Origin: Pseudalkalibacillus hwajinpoensis
GTDB taxonomy: Bacteria > Bacillota > Bacilli > Bacillales > Guptibacillaceae
Assembly (NCBI RefSeq): GCF_039851965.1
Contig: NZ_CP156674.1
Span: forward strand, 1,984,001-2,048,000
Direction: 5' to 3'
DNA: 64,000 bases
Below are positions 26,003 through 35,963 of the stretch, one piece after another (the first letter of the stretch is position 1; every line of letters begins with the position of its first letter). A program made the translations under genes and the position numbers. Below the pieces are notes generated by a model that saw only the letters and a program-made list of their open reading frames with translations, was not told the DNA's origin and made no database searches.

Positions 26003-28117
26003 TTACGAATGCTGAGGTTCCGTTTCAGTTTGATAGCTGGAACTTTCTTTTTTCTTTCGTTCCCAGAGGATCGTTAAGCTGATAAGGGTAACTAGGATTG
26101 TTGCCCCCATATCAGACAGGATGGCAATCCATAACGTTAATAGTCCTGGAATTGTAAGCAGAAGTGCGATCAGCTTTAAACCAAGGGCAAGCGCAATATT
26201 AATCCGAATCGTGCGATTAACTCGTTTGGCAATAGATACAGCTTCTGGCAATTTACCAAAGTGATCCTGCATCAATACGATATCTGCTGTTTCAATCGCA
26301 CTATCTGTTCCTTTACCCATTGCGATTCCTAGGTCAGCTGAAGCGAGGGCTGGGGCATCATTAATGCCATCACCGATCATCGCTACTTTTCCTTCACGCG
26401 TAAGCTGTTTCACTTTTTGAACCTTATCTTCCGGTAGAAGACCACCGAAATACGAACTTACGCCAACACGGTGAGCGACTTTCTCTGCTGTCTTCTCATG
26501 ATCCCCTGTCAGCATAACGGTGTTCTTAATCCCTGCAGTATGAAGGGCCTTAATGACCGATTCACTTTCTTCTCTAATTTCGTCTGCGATGCCAAACATA
26601 CCTAGGATACTCGTCTCATTTGCTACGATTACAAGCGTTAATCCATCACGTTTCATTTCTTCTATAGATGATTGTATATCGGTAGGGATTGAAACATGCC
26701 TAACACTTTTTTCATTTCCTACCCAATACTTTCCCCCATTAACCTCAGCAATAATGCCCTGACCCGAGACGGTTTCGATATTGCTTGCCTCTTTTTCACG
26801 ATAGGGAAGGTCATTTACTTTCGACATAATCGCTTTTGCCAGCGGATGAGAAGAATGCTTTTCAACAGCTGCAGACACTGTCAGGAAATGTTCCCGATCA
26901 TATATTTCGTACTTCTCAACGTATGGTGCACCTTTAGTAAGCGTACCGGTCTTATCAAAAGCGAGCGTATCAATTTTGCCCAGCTGCTCAAGATAGACCG
27001 ATCCTTTTACGAGAATACCGTTACGGGCATTACGGGTAATACCTGAGATATTCGCGATTGGTGACGATAGAATTAGCGCACATGGACAACCTACAATTAG
27101 AACAGCCAGTCCTTGATAAAACGACTCTCCCCATATCCCACCTAAGAATAAAGGTGGAACAAGCATAACGAGGGCTGAAATAAGCATAATGATCGGGGTA
27201 TAATATCTTGAAAAACGATTAATAAAGAGTTCTGTAGGCGTTTTTGTTTCCTGAGCTTCTTCTACTAAATGCAAGATCTTTGCGAGTGAGGAATCTTCAT
27301 AAGCTTTCGTAATCTTAACACGAAGAATTCCTTCGTTATTAATACTCCCTCCAAAAACCGATTCCCCAGCACCTTTTTCTACAGGCATGGCTTCTCCGGT
27401 TATAGCCGCTTCATTTACAGAGCTATTTCCAGTTTCAACTACTCCATCTGATGGAATCTTTGCACCTGATTTAACAAGAACAAGATCGTTTACCTTTAGC
27501 TCATTAATGGAGACTGTTTCTTCTCTTCCATTTTTGATTAAAATGGCTTCTTTCGGAGCGATCTTAAGAAGCGATTCCATAGACTTTCTCGCCTTCTCCA
27601 TCCCAAGCCCTTCAAGGTATTCATTAAGACCAAATAGGATCGCGACAAGAGTTCCTTCCTTCCACTCTCCAATAGATACAGCTCCAATTAAGGCGATGGT
27701 CATCAATGCTTCAATATTAAATGTAAGCTTTGTTAAATTTCTTAGTCCTTTAATAAATGTTTGGTAACCGCTCAAAATAATAGCTGCTAGATAAAACGGT
27801 ACACCTGAAATATTACTCATCCCGTCCAAAAGAAGAGCAAGGATGAAGACACCAGTAGAAATACCAAGATACAACTTTATTTTTGTATGATTATGATTCT
27901 GTTCATGATTATGCCCTTCATCTTCTTTAATAAGAGAAGCATGATCTGAAGCTAGAATCTTCTTAACTTGTTCGAGGTTGACTTTCTCATCGAGTTTCAA
28001 TTTCCCCGAGTTATACTGAATGTGAGCTGTTTCACCATGTTCAAGTTTATGAATCTGTTGTTCGATGCCAGCTGCGCATTTGGGGCATGATAACCCTTTA
28101 AGTCGGTACTCTTTCAT
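26003..28117 (-). CDS. cadA: Cd/Zn-type P1B ATPase (CadA-like)
   Basis: The 704-residue pump exports soft divalent metals (Cd, Zn, Pb). It has an N-terminal metal-binding domain with GLSCPKC (11-14), a His-rich stretch (about 69-77), the transport motif CPC at 344-346, phosphorylated Asp388 in DKTGT, and [10 protein letters not shown] near 590. One metal domain and the VGCPCALILSSPI context favour the Zn/Cd rather than the Cu branch. An ArsR-type operator lies in front of it. SD GAAAGGAG, ATG start. Confidence 0.92.
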   Translation of the reverse strand: MKEYRLKGLSCPKCAAGIEQQIHKLEHGETAHIQYNSGKLKLDEKVNLEQVKKILASDHASLIKEDEGHNHEQNHNHTKIKLYLGISTGVFILALLLDGMSNISGVPFYLAAIILSGYQTFIKGLRNLTKLTFNIEALMTIALIGAVSIGEWKEGTLVAILFGLNEYLEGLGMEKARKSMESLLKIAPKEAILIKNGREETVSINELKVNDLVLVKSGAKIPSDGVVETGNSSVNEAAITGEAMPVEKGAGESVFGGSINNEGILRVKITKAYEDSSLAKILHLVEEAQETKTPTELFINRFSRYYTPIIMLISALVMLVPPLFLGGIWGESFYQGLAVLIVGCPCALILSSPIANISGITRNARNGILVKGSVYLEQLGKIDTLAFDKTGTLTKGAPYVEKYEIYDREHFLTVSAAVEKHSSHPLAKAIMSKVNDLPYREKEASNIETVSGQGIIAEVNGGKYWVGNEKSVRHVSIPTDIQSSIEEMKRDGLTLVIVANETSILGMFGIADEIREESESVIKALHTAGIKNTVMLTGDHEKTAEKVAHRVGVSSYFGGLLPEDKVQKVKQLTREGKVAMIGDGINDAPALASADLGIAMGKGTDSAIETADIVLMQDHFGKLPEAVSIAKRVNRTIRINIALALGLKLIALLLTIPGLLTLWIAILSDMGATILVTLISLTILWERKKKESSSYQTETEPQHS

Positions 28118-28167
28118 CGATGTGCACTCCTTTCTTCAACATTTCTTTCTATTCTATATTATTCAAT

Positions 28168-28187
28168 ATATGAGCATGTGTTCATAT
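28168..28187. promoter_or_regulatory. ArsR/SmtB-type metal operator
   Basis: ATATGAGCAT/GTGTTCATAT is an imperfect 20-bp palindrome of the CzrA/CadC class (ATATGAACA...TGTTCATAT), 50 bp before the ATPase gene. No CadC/CzrA-like regulator gene is in the window, so it must act from elsewhere. Confidence 0.7.
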
Positions 28188-28225
28188 TAAGCTAATTACA
28201 ATATTACTGAATCTTATGGATGATG

Positions 28226-28945
28226 TCAAAAGAATTTATGAGAAATCTGAAGGTAAAGAGATAATAAAAGTATTCCCAGACTTGTATACAAAAACAACTC
28301 CCTCTTAAAAACTCGTCCTTTTACTTTGCCTATTATTTCATGAATCGCTACGTAAGATAAAGAACCTATAGCAATCCCCATAAAAATACCATTCACGTGA
28401 TTCGACTGAAGGGATTCCAAGCCTAACCAGGCAGATAGCGCTAAGACAATCGTTACCACGCAAGCAGCCACTAACACAAACACGCCGTTAATTCCACTAA
28501 TTCTAGTTAGAATATACAGGGCGACCCCTTCTGGTAGATGATGGATGAACAACGCTAGAAGTAGCGCCATTCCAAATTCCCCGCTGTTACTGTTCATTCC
28601 AAGCGCAATTCCTACTGGTATATTGTGAGATAGAATAGCAAATACGAATGCGATAAGAGGGAGATAGCTTTTTTCACTAAACTTCACATGGAGGGCGCTA
28701 TCCATACAAATAAATAAACTTAAAGAAAGCGAAACCCCGACGAGGAGCGCCCAGAAATTAAATAACTGTACGCTCTCCGGTATCAATTCAAGTGAAATAA
28801 CACCGATTAACATTCCCCCACAGATTAAATAGAGCGCTTCTAAACGATGCTGATAATATGTATAAGCCCACAAACCTGCAGCTGAGCCAAGGATCAACCC
28901 GCCAAAACCAATGAAAAAAAGATTAATCAAAGTAGGGATTATCAT
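28226..28945 (-). CDS. ZIP family metal transporter
   Basis: The 239-residue membrane protein has about eight helices and the ZIP metal-site motifs HNIPVGIALG (helix IV) and HHLPEG (helix V). ZIP proteins usually import Zn, Fe or Mn. Its position directly upstream of the Cd/Zn exporter, 108 bp away and divided from it by a metal operator, suggests both handle zinc, but the substrate cannot be read from sequence. SD AAAGGAG is 12 nt from ATG, longer than usual; an in-frame stop rules out an earlier start. Confidence 0.87.
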   Translation of the reverse strand: MIIPTLINLFFIGFGGLILGSAAGLWAYTYYQHRLEALYLICGGMLIGVISLELIPESVQLFNFWALLVGVSLSLSLFICMDSALHVKFSEKSYLPLIAFVFAILSHNIPVGIALGMNSNSGEFGMALLLALFIHHLPEGVALYILTRISGINGVFVLVAACVVTIVLALSAWLGLESLQSNHVNGIFMGIAIGSLSYVAIHEIIGKVKGRVFKRELFLYTSLGILLLSLYLQISHKFF

Positions 28946-28975
28946 CGGTTCATATCACTCCTTTTTTGCTATGGA

Positions 28976-29000
28976 GGGGTCAGACATGTGTCTGATCCCC
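28976..29000. repeat. 25-bp palindrome
   Basis: GGGGTCAGACA and TGTCTGATCCCC are nearly perfectly complementary. Short palindromes with this TGTCTGA.CCCC core are common between Bacillus genes; function unclear. Confidence 0.6.
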
Positions 29001-29040
29001 ATCAGCGCATTATATTAACAGGAGCGGAAACTTATGATTT

Positions 29041-29078
29041 AAAAAGCCGGAGAAAGGATTCCTCCTCTTCTCCGGCTT
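29041..29078 (-). terminator. Terminator of the copper operon
   Basis: On the minus strand AAGCCGGAGAA pairs with TTCTCCGGCTT, then T5, right after copZ. Confidence 0.9.
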
Positions 29079-29083
29079 ACTGT

Positions 29084-29290
29084 TTAAACGATATCATATC
29101 CCTGTTCTTCGACTGCTTCATTCATGGCTGAGACAGAGACAGTAGAAGGATCATACGAAACATTTGCTGTGCCTTCTTCTAAATTCACTTCCACATCCGA
29201 GACTCCTTCAAGTTCTTTCAACGCTGTTTTTACAGCAGATTTACAGTGACCACATGTCATACCTTCGATTTTCAGTGTAGATTGTTCCAT
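29084..29290 (-). CDS. copZ: Copper chaperone CopZ
   Basis: A single HMA domain of 68 residues with the Cu(I) site GMTCGHC near its start and ending EEQGYDI. It carries Cu(I) to CopA. ATG at 29296 lies directly against the SD AAGGAGA, so ATG at 29290 (6-nt spacing) is preferred. It follows copA by 24 bp in the csoR-copA-copZ operon. Confidence 0.95.
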   Translation of the reverse strand: MEQSTLKIEGMTCGHCKSAVKTALKELEGVSDVEVNLEEGTANVSYDPSTVSVSAMNEAVEEQGYDIV

Positions 29291-29314
29291 TATCATTCTC
29301 CTTCCATGAAATAG

Positions 29315-31720
29315 TTAAAGCTTAATACGTTTTAAGCGAAGCGAATTTGTCACAACGGATACGGAACTGAACGCCATCGCTGCTCCTGCCACCCACGGTG
29401 CTAATAGACCAATAGCGGCAATTGGAACACCAATCGAATTATAGAATAGCGCCCAGAATAAATTCTGACGGATATTACGCATCGTTTTCCGACTTAAGTG
29501 AATCGCTTTTGGAATATGTTCAAGATCTCCGCCAACGAGTGTAACGTCTGCGGTTTCAATCGCAACGTCTGTTCCAGTTCCAATCGCCATTCCAATGTCA
29601 GCCGTAGCAAGAGCTGGGGCATCATTAATGCCATCTCCAACCATTGCAACCCTCTTCCCTTGCTCCTGTAATTCCTTCACTTTATTTGCTTTTTCCTCAG
29701 GCAGGACTTCCGCAAACACACCGTTTAGCTCAACCTGTTTACCAATGGCTTCAGCAGTTCGTCTGTTATCACCAGTAATCATGTACACGTCGATACCAAG
29801 CGAGCGCAACTCTCGGATCGCATTTTTTGAAGTCTCTTTAACGGTGTCTGCTACTGCAATAATCCCCTGCACTTCACCATCAAACGCAATAAACATTGCG
29901 GTCTTACCTTCAGTTTCAAATTCAGCCATTTGCTCTTCAAATTGAGAGAACGCAATTTGCTCCCGCTTCATAAGCTTTCTCGTACCTACAAAAATCTGCT
30001 TCTCTTGAACAGCAGCCACAATACCATGGCCAGGTACCGCCTCAAACTGTTCTGCTTCTTCTACCTTTACCTCTTTCTCCAATCCGTATTGAACAATCGA
30101 TCTTGCCAGAGGGTGCTCCGATGCTTTTTCTGCCGCAATCAATCGTTTTAAAACGTTCTTCTCATCATCTCCAAATACGATAAAATCGGTCACTTCTGGC
30201 TTCCCTTTTGTGATCGTTCCTGTTTTATCAAGCAAGATCGCATCAACCTTATGGGTTCCTTCCAGAAATTCCCCGCCTTTGAAAAGAATCCCCTGCTCAG
30301 CACCTTTTCCAGTCCCTACCATAATTGAGGTTGGTGTTGCTAAACCGAGCGCACAAGGGCAGGCAATCACAAGTACAGCAATCCCTGCTTCTAGAGCCTG
30401 TGGTAAATTGTATGGATCAACAAGGAAATACCAGACAAGAAACGTAATCGCTGCAATCGCAACTACAATTGGAACAAAAATTCCTGAAATTACGTCTGCC
30501 ATTCTTTGAATTGGGGCCTTTGACCCTTGAGCTTCTTCCACAATTCTTATTATTCCAGCAAGCGCAGTATCTTTACCAACCTTCTCTGCCCTCATCGTTA
30601 ACGTGCCATTTTCATTCATTGTAGAACCGATCACACTTGAACCTTCAGCTTTTTCAATCGGAATCGATTCTCCAGTTATCATGGATTCATCTACTGATGA
30701 AGCTCCCTTTTTAACGATACCGTCTACAGGGATTTTCTCACCAGGACGAACGACGATCATATCACCGACTTGAACTTGATCAACAGGCACCTTTACTTCA
30801 ACACCCTCACGAATTACACTTGCTTCTTTCGCCTGAAGATTAAGAAGCTTTGTGATCGCCTGTGTTGTTCTTCCTTTCGCAAGGTCCTCAAATAGCTTTC
30901 CGACTAAAATAAGCGTAATGAGAATCGCGCTTGTTTCAAAATATAAAGAAGGATTGTAAGATGGATTAAGGTAACTTCTGATCCCTTCAATGACGCTGTA
31001 AAAATAAGCTGCTGATGTTCCAAGCGCTACCAGAACATCCATATTCGCACTTTTGTTTACCAGTACACGATAGGCCCCTGTATAAAATGGAGCGCCGATG
31101 TAGAACTGAACCGGTGTTGCCAGAAGAAACTGAAACCACCCCATCATCAGTAATTCCGGTACCGGAATAGCCGTATCGAATGGAAGGTGAGCAAGCATCG
31201 TGTATAACAATGGCAACGACAGGATAGCAGAAATCATTAAATGAAGCTTTTTCTTCTTTATCTCTTCATCCTTATGGGACTTCTGATCGTCTCGATCTTT
31301 CTTTACTACCGCTTCATACCCTAATTTCTTAACCTTTTGTAAAATATCATCGATTGTAATTGCACCAGGTTGATAGTCGACTACACCAGATTCAGTTGTC
31401 AAATTTACAAATGCCGTGTCCACACCTGTCGTACGATTCAATCCTTTTTCAATCCGGGTTGAACAAGCCGCACAAGTCATTCCATGGATATCAAGCTCAA
31501 CTCTTTCTTTACGAACACCATACCCTAGTTTTTCAATTTTGCTAACAATATCCTCTGTCTTTACCTTCTCCCCATCATACGTGACGCTTGCTTTTTCCAT
31601 CGTGAGATTGACGTTTGCTTCAACGCCATCCATCTTATTTAATACTTTCTCAATTCTTGATGAACATGACGCACAGGTCATACCGGTTACATCAAGAGAC
31701 AACTGCTTCCTAGTACCCAA
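29315..31720 (-). CDS. copA: Copper-exporting P1B ATPase CopA
   Basis: The roughly 800-residue pump exports Cu(I). It has two N-terminal HMA domains (GMTCASC near 14-20, GMTCAAC near 80-86), eight helices, the CPC motif in [15 protein letters not shown], the phosphorylation site DKTGT, and [10 protein letters not shown]. Two HMA domains and the CPC context define the Cu branch. The frame opens with GTG at 31729, but the SD AAGGAGG overlaps it. TTG at 31720 with a 7-nt spacing is the likely start. It lies 13 bp after csoR. Confidence 0.95.
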   Translation of the reverse strand: MGTRKQLSLDVTGMTCASCSSRIEKVLNKMDGVEANVNLTMEKASVTYDGEKVKTEDIVSKIEKLGYGVRKERVELDIHGMTCAACSTRIEKGLNRTTGVDTAFVNLTTESGVVDYQPGAITIDDILQKVKKLGYEAVVKKDRDDQKSHKDEEIKKKKLHLMISAILSLPLLYTMLAHLPFDTAIPVPELLMMGWFQFLLATPVQFYIGAPFYTGAYRVLVNKSANMDVLVALGTSAAYFYSVIEGIRSYLNPSYNPSLYFETSAILITLILVGKLFEDLAKGRTTQAITKLLNLQAKEASVIREGVEVKVPVDQVQVGDMIVVRPGEKIPVDGIVKKGASSVDESMITGESIPIEKAEGSSVIGSTMNENGTLTMRAEKVGKDTALAGIIRIVEEAQGSKAPIQRMADVISGIFVPIVVAIAAITFLVWYFLVDPYNLPQALEAGIAVLVIACPCALGLATPTSIMVGTGKGAEQGILFKGGEFLEGTHKVDAILLDKTGTITKGKPEVTDFIVFGDDEKNVLKRLIAAEKASEHPLARSIVQYGLEKEVKVEEAEQFEAVPGHGIVAAVQEKQIFVGTRKLMKREQIAFSQFEEQMAEFETEGKTAMFIAFDGEVQGIIAVADTVKETSKNAIRELRSLGIDVYMITGDNRRTAEAIGKQVELNGVFAEVLPEEKANKVKELQEQGKRVAMVGDGINDAPALATADIGMAIGTGTDVAIETADVTLVGGDLEHIPKAIHLSRKTMRNIRQNLFWALFYNSIGVPIAAIGLLAPWVAGAAMAFSSVSVVTNSLRLKRIKL

Positions 31721-31733
31721 AGCTCTCACCTCC

Positions 31734-32051
31734 TTATTTGGAGAATTGTTGGATCACCTTCATTAATTCCTCAATATGATGATCACCGTCACCTTCTTGT
31801 ATCGAACTCGCTACACACGTTTTCGTATGTCGCTCGAGTAACGTATACCCAACCTTTTTTAATGCAGCTTGAATGGCTGATAGCTGGATAAGGATATCAA
31901 CACAATACCGATCATCCCCGACCATCTTTTGTATACCACGTATTTGACCTTCAATTCGCTTTAATCGATTCTGTAGCTGTTGCTTTTCTTCTTCCGTTCT
32001 TGGTTCAGAGGGACGCTTATCTGGTTGCACTGAGAGGTTTTCTTCTTCCAA
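31734..32051 (-). CDS. csoR: Copper-sensing repressor CsoR
   Basis: A four-helix-bundle DUF156 repressor of 105 residues that leaves DNA when it binds Cu(I). The Cys-His-Cys copper site is present in DDRYCVD and ERHTKTC (Cys53, His78, Cys82 of the longest frame). A TTG at 32060 lies against the SD AGAAGGAG; the TTG at 32051, 9 nt away, is preferred. It heads csoR-copA-copZ, with its operator in front. Confidence 0.94.
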   Translation of the reverse strand: MEEENLSVQPDKRPSEPRTEEEKQQLQNRLKRIEGQIRGIQKMVGDDRYCVDILIQLSAIQAALKKVGYTLLERHTKTCVASSIQEGDGDHHIEELMKVIQQFSK

Positions 32052-32085
32052 ACCGATCAACTCCTTCTGGTTTTCTTACAACCAA

Positions 32086-32104
32086 TATACCCCCCTTAGG
32101 TATA
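32086..32104. promoter_or_regulatory. CsoR operator
   Basis: A G/C-rich pseudo-palindrome, ATACCCCCCTTAGGTAT, 36 bp before csoR, matches the CsoR box TACCC...GGGTA. It predicts self-repression released by copper. Confidence 0.88.
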
Positions 32105-32137
32105 AGAGTCAACTACAATGCTCCTCTTTTATCCAAA

Positions 32138-32163
32138 GAAAAAATCCTGCATTTTAGCAGGAT
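32138..32163 (-). terminator. Terminator of the DDAH-like gene
   Basis: ATCCTGC/GCAGGAT with a 6-nt loop and T6 on the minus strand. Confidence 0.88.
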
Positions 32164-32189
32164 ATATAGATTGACGGTTGTTCTTTCCT

Positions 32190-33131
32190 TTATCCCCGCT
32201 CGAGTGGTAGCGTCATACAACGGATACCTCCGCCTCCATTTTCGAGCTCATTAACCTCTACTTCCACTAATTTTTTCTTTTTCAATGTTGGATGGTTTTT
32301 AAATAGGCTTTTGTTAGCTTTCGTACTAATCAATATGGTTTCAGGATTCAGGTTTAAGAAATTGATATCCGCAATGGTATGTTTGATATGCTCTATCCAC
32401 TCTACAGCAAACCCGTGCCTGTTCAAAAAGTCACCTGTCATTTGAAAGCTAAACCCATCTTCTCTCCGAACCAGAACAGGAAAATAACTCATATAGCTTT
32501 TCGCAATAAACACGTCAGCCCCCGCTACATTACCATTCATATCAAGGTGCATCGTATCAGGGCGTCTCGGTAAATCGATAAGCCCAATTTCTGAAAATCC
32601 AGCTTGAAATAAATGCCCTTGCAACGCTTCCACACTCTCAATGCTTGTCCGAATACCCGTATTAATGAAGACGGCATCTTTATTCAATACCATCACATCT
32701 CCGTATTCCAGAGCTTTTAACTTATTATTGGCTTGAATGAGGAACTTCTTTTCATCAAACCACTCCTGGAAAATCCGATGAGACTGAAAATATTCCGGAC
32801 GCCTCATCGATGTGCCAGCAGCCCCAGGAAGAAGGATGTGCCCAAACACACAGGCGAGATCACGCACAAAGCACCGATTAATTAGCTTCTCGTTAAGCGC
32901 TAAGTCATCTGTCGATAAATAAGTGGAGTAATCCACTACTATGACTCCCGCTTTCTCCATTACGCTAACCATCTCTTCATGGTTCCTTCTTGCCTTTTCT
33001 TGATCGACCTGCTTTTCCCACTGCACGTCCGTTGCTGTTTGTTGATCAGAAACTTCTAAAATCGAGGGAGAACATACAACTACCGTTTTCAACTCATCTT
33101 GTTCATTCCAGCAGTTTAGATTGAACTTCAT
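32190..33131 (-). CDS. Arginine deiminase / DDAH superfamily hydrolase
   Basis: The 313-residue protein belongs to the guanidino-modifying fold. RPDTMHLDMNG holds the active-site His, and the C-terminal GGGGIRCMTLPLE holds the nucleophile Cys. Size and ends suggest an arginine deiminase or dimethylarginine dimethylaminohydrolase (B. subtilis YkgA type); the substrate is unresolved. An open frame extends to 33206, but the SD AAAGGAG fits ATG at 33131. The gene once stood head to head with an amino-acid permease, now decayed, suggesting uptake and hydrolysis of an arginine-like compound. Confidence 0.85.
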   Translation of the reverse strand: MKFNLNCWNEQDELKTVVVCSPSILEVSDQQTATDVQWEKQVDQEKARRNHEEMVSVMEKAGVIVVDYSTYLSTDDLALNEKLINRCFVRDLACVFGHILLPGAAGTSMRRPEYFQSHRIFQEWFDEKKFLIQANNKLKALEYGDVMVLNKDAVFINTGIRTSIESVEALQGHLFQAGFSEIGLIDLPRRPDTMHLDMNGNVAGADVFIAKSYMSYFPVLVRREDGFSFQMTGDFLNRHGFAVEWIEHIKHTIADINFLNLNPETILISTKANKSLFKNHPTLKKKKLVEVEVNELENGGGGIRCMTLPLERG

Positions 33132-33179
33132 CGCTTTAGCTCCTTTATGACTCATCATCTTTCTTACTGTCTCCTCTAA

Positions 33180-34404
33180 AAGAAAAAGGATACTTTCTCG
33201 GGTCAAGTATAGCGATCCAAAATGCTGGTTCCTCCGTAATGATTGCCTATTTACTAACAGGGTGTGGAACGTGGATTGTGTATCAAGCTCTCGCTAACAT
33301 GAGTGCCAAACATCCTGAGAAAGGATCATTTCGTACATACGCTAAACAAGCTTTTGGTTCATGGGCAGGTTTTAGCAACGGCTGGGTTTACTGGTCATCC
33401 GAAATGCTTATCACGGAAGCCAACTAACCGCTCTTGCGATATTCGCTCAGTTCTGGTTCCCCAACGTTCCGATCTGGATAACCGCATCCATTTTTGCAGC
33501 ACTTGGCCTTGTAATTATTTTAGTAGGAGTTCAGCTTGTAGAACGAATGGAGAACCTTTTCGGTATTATGGAGGTCGCCGCCATCGTAATGTTCTTGATC
33601 ACCGGTGCAGCGGCACTACTTGGTTGGCTCGATCCACTGGAGAGTTCAGCCTCACCTCAAACGCCATCGTTATTTTCAACTAACGGGGTCGGGCTATGGA
33701 TTGCACTGCTTTACGCATTCTATGCGTTTGGCGGTATTGAGGTCATGGGGTTGATGGCACAGGAGTTAAAGGATCCAAAAGACGCACCAAAAGCCGGAAA
33801 GATCATGTTATCGATATTAACGATTATCTATGTTTTGTCATTTGCTTTAGTATTGAAACTCACTCCAACTAAGGAATTAACCTTGATGAAAGTCCTTTTC
33901 TCACAGCCTTAACACAATATGATCTACCGTGGATTCAACACGTGTTTAACGCTATTTTAATCATTGCTGGATTTTCAACGATGGTTGCTTCTTTATTTGC
34001 CGTCACTTCTATGGTCGTTACGCTCGCAGAAGAAGGTGACGCTCCTGCCTTTTTCGCAAAAAAAAGCAGAAAGGTCTCGCTTCCTGCTTTTGGACTGACC
34101 ACACTGCTTGTTATAATTTCGATTGGAATAGCATTGCTTCTACCCGAGAATATTTTCGAATACATGACCACTGCTGCTGGATTAATACTCCTGTATAACT
34201 GGGTTTTCATTCTTTTTTCTTACCAAAAGCTAATGGCAAACACTAAGAGTGACTATATTAAATTCGTGCTGGCTTTATTCTGATTTTCATAGCTGTCATC
34301 GGAACACTATTTGATCAGATCAGTCGAGCTGGTTTTTTTGCGAGTATCGGTTTTATCCTCATCATAGCCGCTGCTACTTATTTTAAGCTGAAGAGAAAGC
34401 CAAG
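33180..34404 (+). pseudogene. Decayed APC-family amino-acid permease
   Basis: Four pieces in shifting frames match one permease. GYFLGSSIAIQNAG and GSFRTYAKQAFGSWAGFSNGW end at a stop near 33425. LTALAIFAQFWFPN to LALKLTPTKE follow in a second frame, ending near 33910. FNAILIIAGFSTMVASLFAV runs in a third to 34283, and IFIAVIGTLFDQISRAGFFAS in a fourth. The first membrane helix and start codon are missing where the neighbour gene begins, so there was also a deletion. The last frame runs on into the antisense of the next gene. Confidence 0.88.
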
Positions 34405-35163
34405 TTATGAACGGATTCCCTTCCATTTATTCTTCAATGCAGTAAAGGGACATTTAGATAGTGAAGAATCATCATCAGATAAGAAATACTGCTCCCACTC
34501 ATAATTATCCTGCTCTCCATACCACTTTAACGCTGGATGAGCCTCAATCCCATCATACGAAAGAAGTCGTTTGCGAATCGCCTTCTTTAGCTTCTTTCCA
34601 AACGCGGTCTCCGCATTGATCTCATCAAACACCCACCGAGGTTGAAAAGCAATAAGAAAGTAGGGAAAGTGTCGACTTTTCCTAACCGAATGGGCAGGTG
34701 TTGCACAGAAAGCAAAATAAGGTTCCCCATTAAAACAGAACTCCCATTCAGAATTATGTGGGTCTTTCGGTATGTGTCCTGGCCATGGTTTCTCATCCAA
34801 TTCATGAACTTTATTTATAAGAGTCCAGAATAATGATTGAAACTTGTCTACACTTGCTTCTTGTGGGGCAATCAACCTTGAATCAAATAACACAACCAGC
34901 GATGTATACTTCCCAGTATCCCGCGAAACTTCACTGTATTGCTTTAATAATATTCCTAATTGATTACTTGATTCATCATCTTGTGGATCACCCGCAAAAC
35001 CAAAACGTAGTGTGTCGTTATGAAACCCCAGCTTGCCTGGAATACATGGATATGGGTTTTCGTTATCTTCAATCATTTCTTTAAAATAGGTAAAGGCGGA
35101 AAACTTCCAGTCATCAAATTCTTCTCGATGTCCTTCAATCCATCTCTTTGTATACAACTCCAT
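34405..35163 (-). CDS. YqcI/YcgG family protein
   Basis: The 252-residue protein has the family landmarks: NPYPCIPGKLGFHNDTLRFGF (Cys in YPCIPG) near residue 40, DPHNSEWEFCFNGEPYFAFC in the middle, and KCPF near the end. Some relatives are heme-dependent N-hydroxylases (GntA, guanitoxin pathway), so heme binding is possible, but no function is known for Bacillus members. SD TAAGGAGGG lies 7 nt before ATG. Its end abuts the decayed permease. Confidence 0.83.
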   Translation of the reverse strand: MELYTKRWIEGHREEFDDWKFSAFTYFKEMIEDNENPYPCIPGKLGFHNDTLRFGFAGDPQDDESSNQLGILLKQYSEVSRDTGKYTSLVVLFDSRLIAPQEASVDKFQSLFWTLINKVHELDEKPWPGHIPKDPHNSEWEFCFNGEPYFAFCATPAHSVRKSRHFPYFLIAFQPRWVFDEINAETAFGKKLKKAIRKRLLSYDGIEAHPALKWYGEQDNYEWEQYFLSDDDSSLSKCPFTALKNKWKGIRS

Positions 35164-35226
35164 AAATGCGCCCTCCTTAATCCTATACGCGTTATCCTAT
35201 TAGGAGGGAAAACATTAGGTGTCTGT

Positions 35227-35850
35227 CTATCCAATTAACATTCTGATGGCCTGACCACCAAAATAAATGCCAAATCCGATTAAGATCAATCCTGAAAGTA
35301 TTGAAATTCGCTTTAGAATTTCAGGATTAATCCAAACCCTCGCATCTGTCGCAACAGTAGCCATTGTTAGATCCCATGCTGCAATACCAATAAATATCCC
35401 AAAGCTATAAACGAGAAGCTGTGAGGTTCCATATACGTTTGTGCAAGAATCGATCCATAAATCCCCAACCAGAATAAAATATTTAACGGATTCGATATGG
35501 CCATAAAGAAACCGATTCGAAACGATTTAATGTTTGTTTCCTGACCACCATCTTTCCGCTCCCCTACAATAGAATCAGATTTCATAATGCTTTCAATTCC
35601 GGTATACGTTAATACAAAAAAACCAAATAACCATAGGAATGTTTTCATAAATGGCGTATCGACAATATGCGCAAGTCCAAAGTAAATGAGCATCATAAAA
35701 ATTCCGTCCGCTACCATAGCTCCAAACCCTACCAGCCAGGCATTCATAAATCCGAAACGAATCCCTCTGTCCAACTGTCCTGCATTGATCGGTCCCATTG
35801 GTGCTGATAGAGACAATCCCAACAATATATAACTGACGAAAAATGCTCAT
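35227..35850 (-). pseudogene. Frameshifted LysE-type exporter
   Basis: The core frame reads LLGLSLSAPMGPINAGQLDRGIRFGF and continues through four helices (LysE/RhtB amino-acid exporter). Two shifts break it. At the start, ATG at 35850 is out of frame by one base in a T5 run (one T less would give MSIFVSYILLG). Near 35440, a one-base indel moves the C-terminus (FGIFIGIAAWDLTMATVATDARVWI to FGGQAIRMLIG) to another frame ending with TAG at 35227. Since both are single-base changes, base-call error remains possible. Confidence 0.75.
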
Positions 35851-35923
35851 ATTCAACCACCCTTCAGCTTATTCCGTATCAGTCTATTCGGACATGCCTG
35901 TAAGTATTAATTCCGTTTCACAC

Positions 35924-35959
35924 CAAAAAAAGCTTGAACGCATCAGCGCTCAAGCTTTC
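35924..35959 (-). terminator. Terminator of the coat gene
   Basis: AAGCTTGA.CGC pairs with GCG.TCAAGCTT, and T7 follows on the minus strand. Confidence 0.85.
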
Positions 35960-35963
35960 CTTA

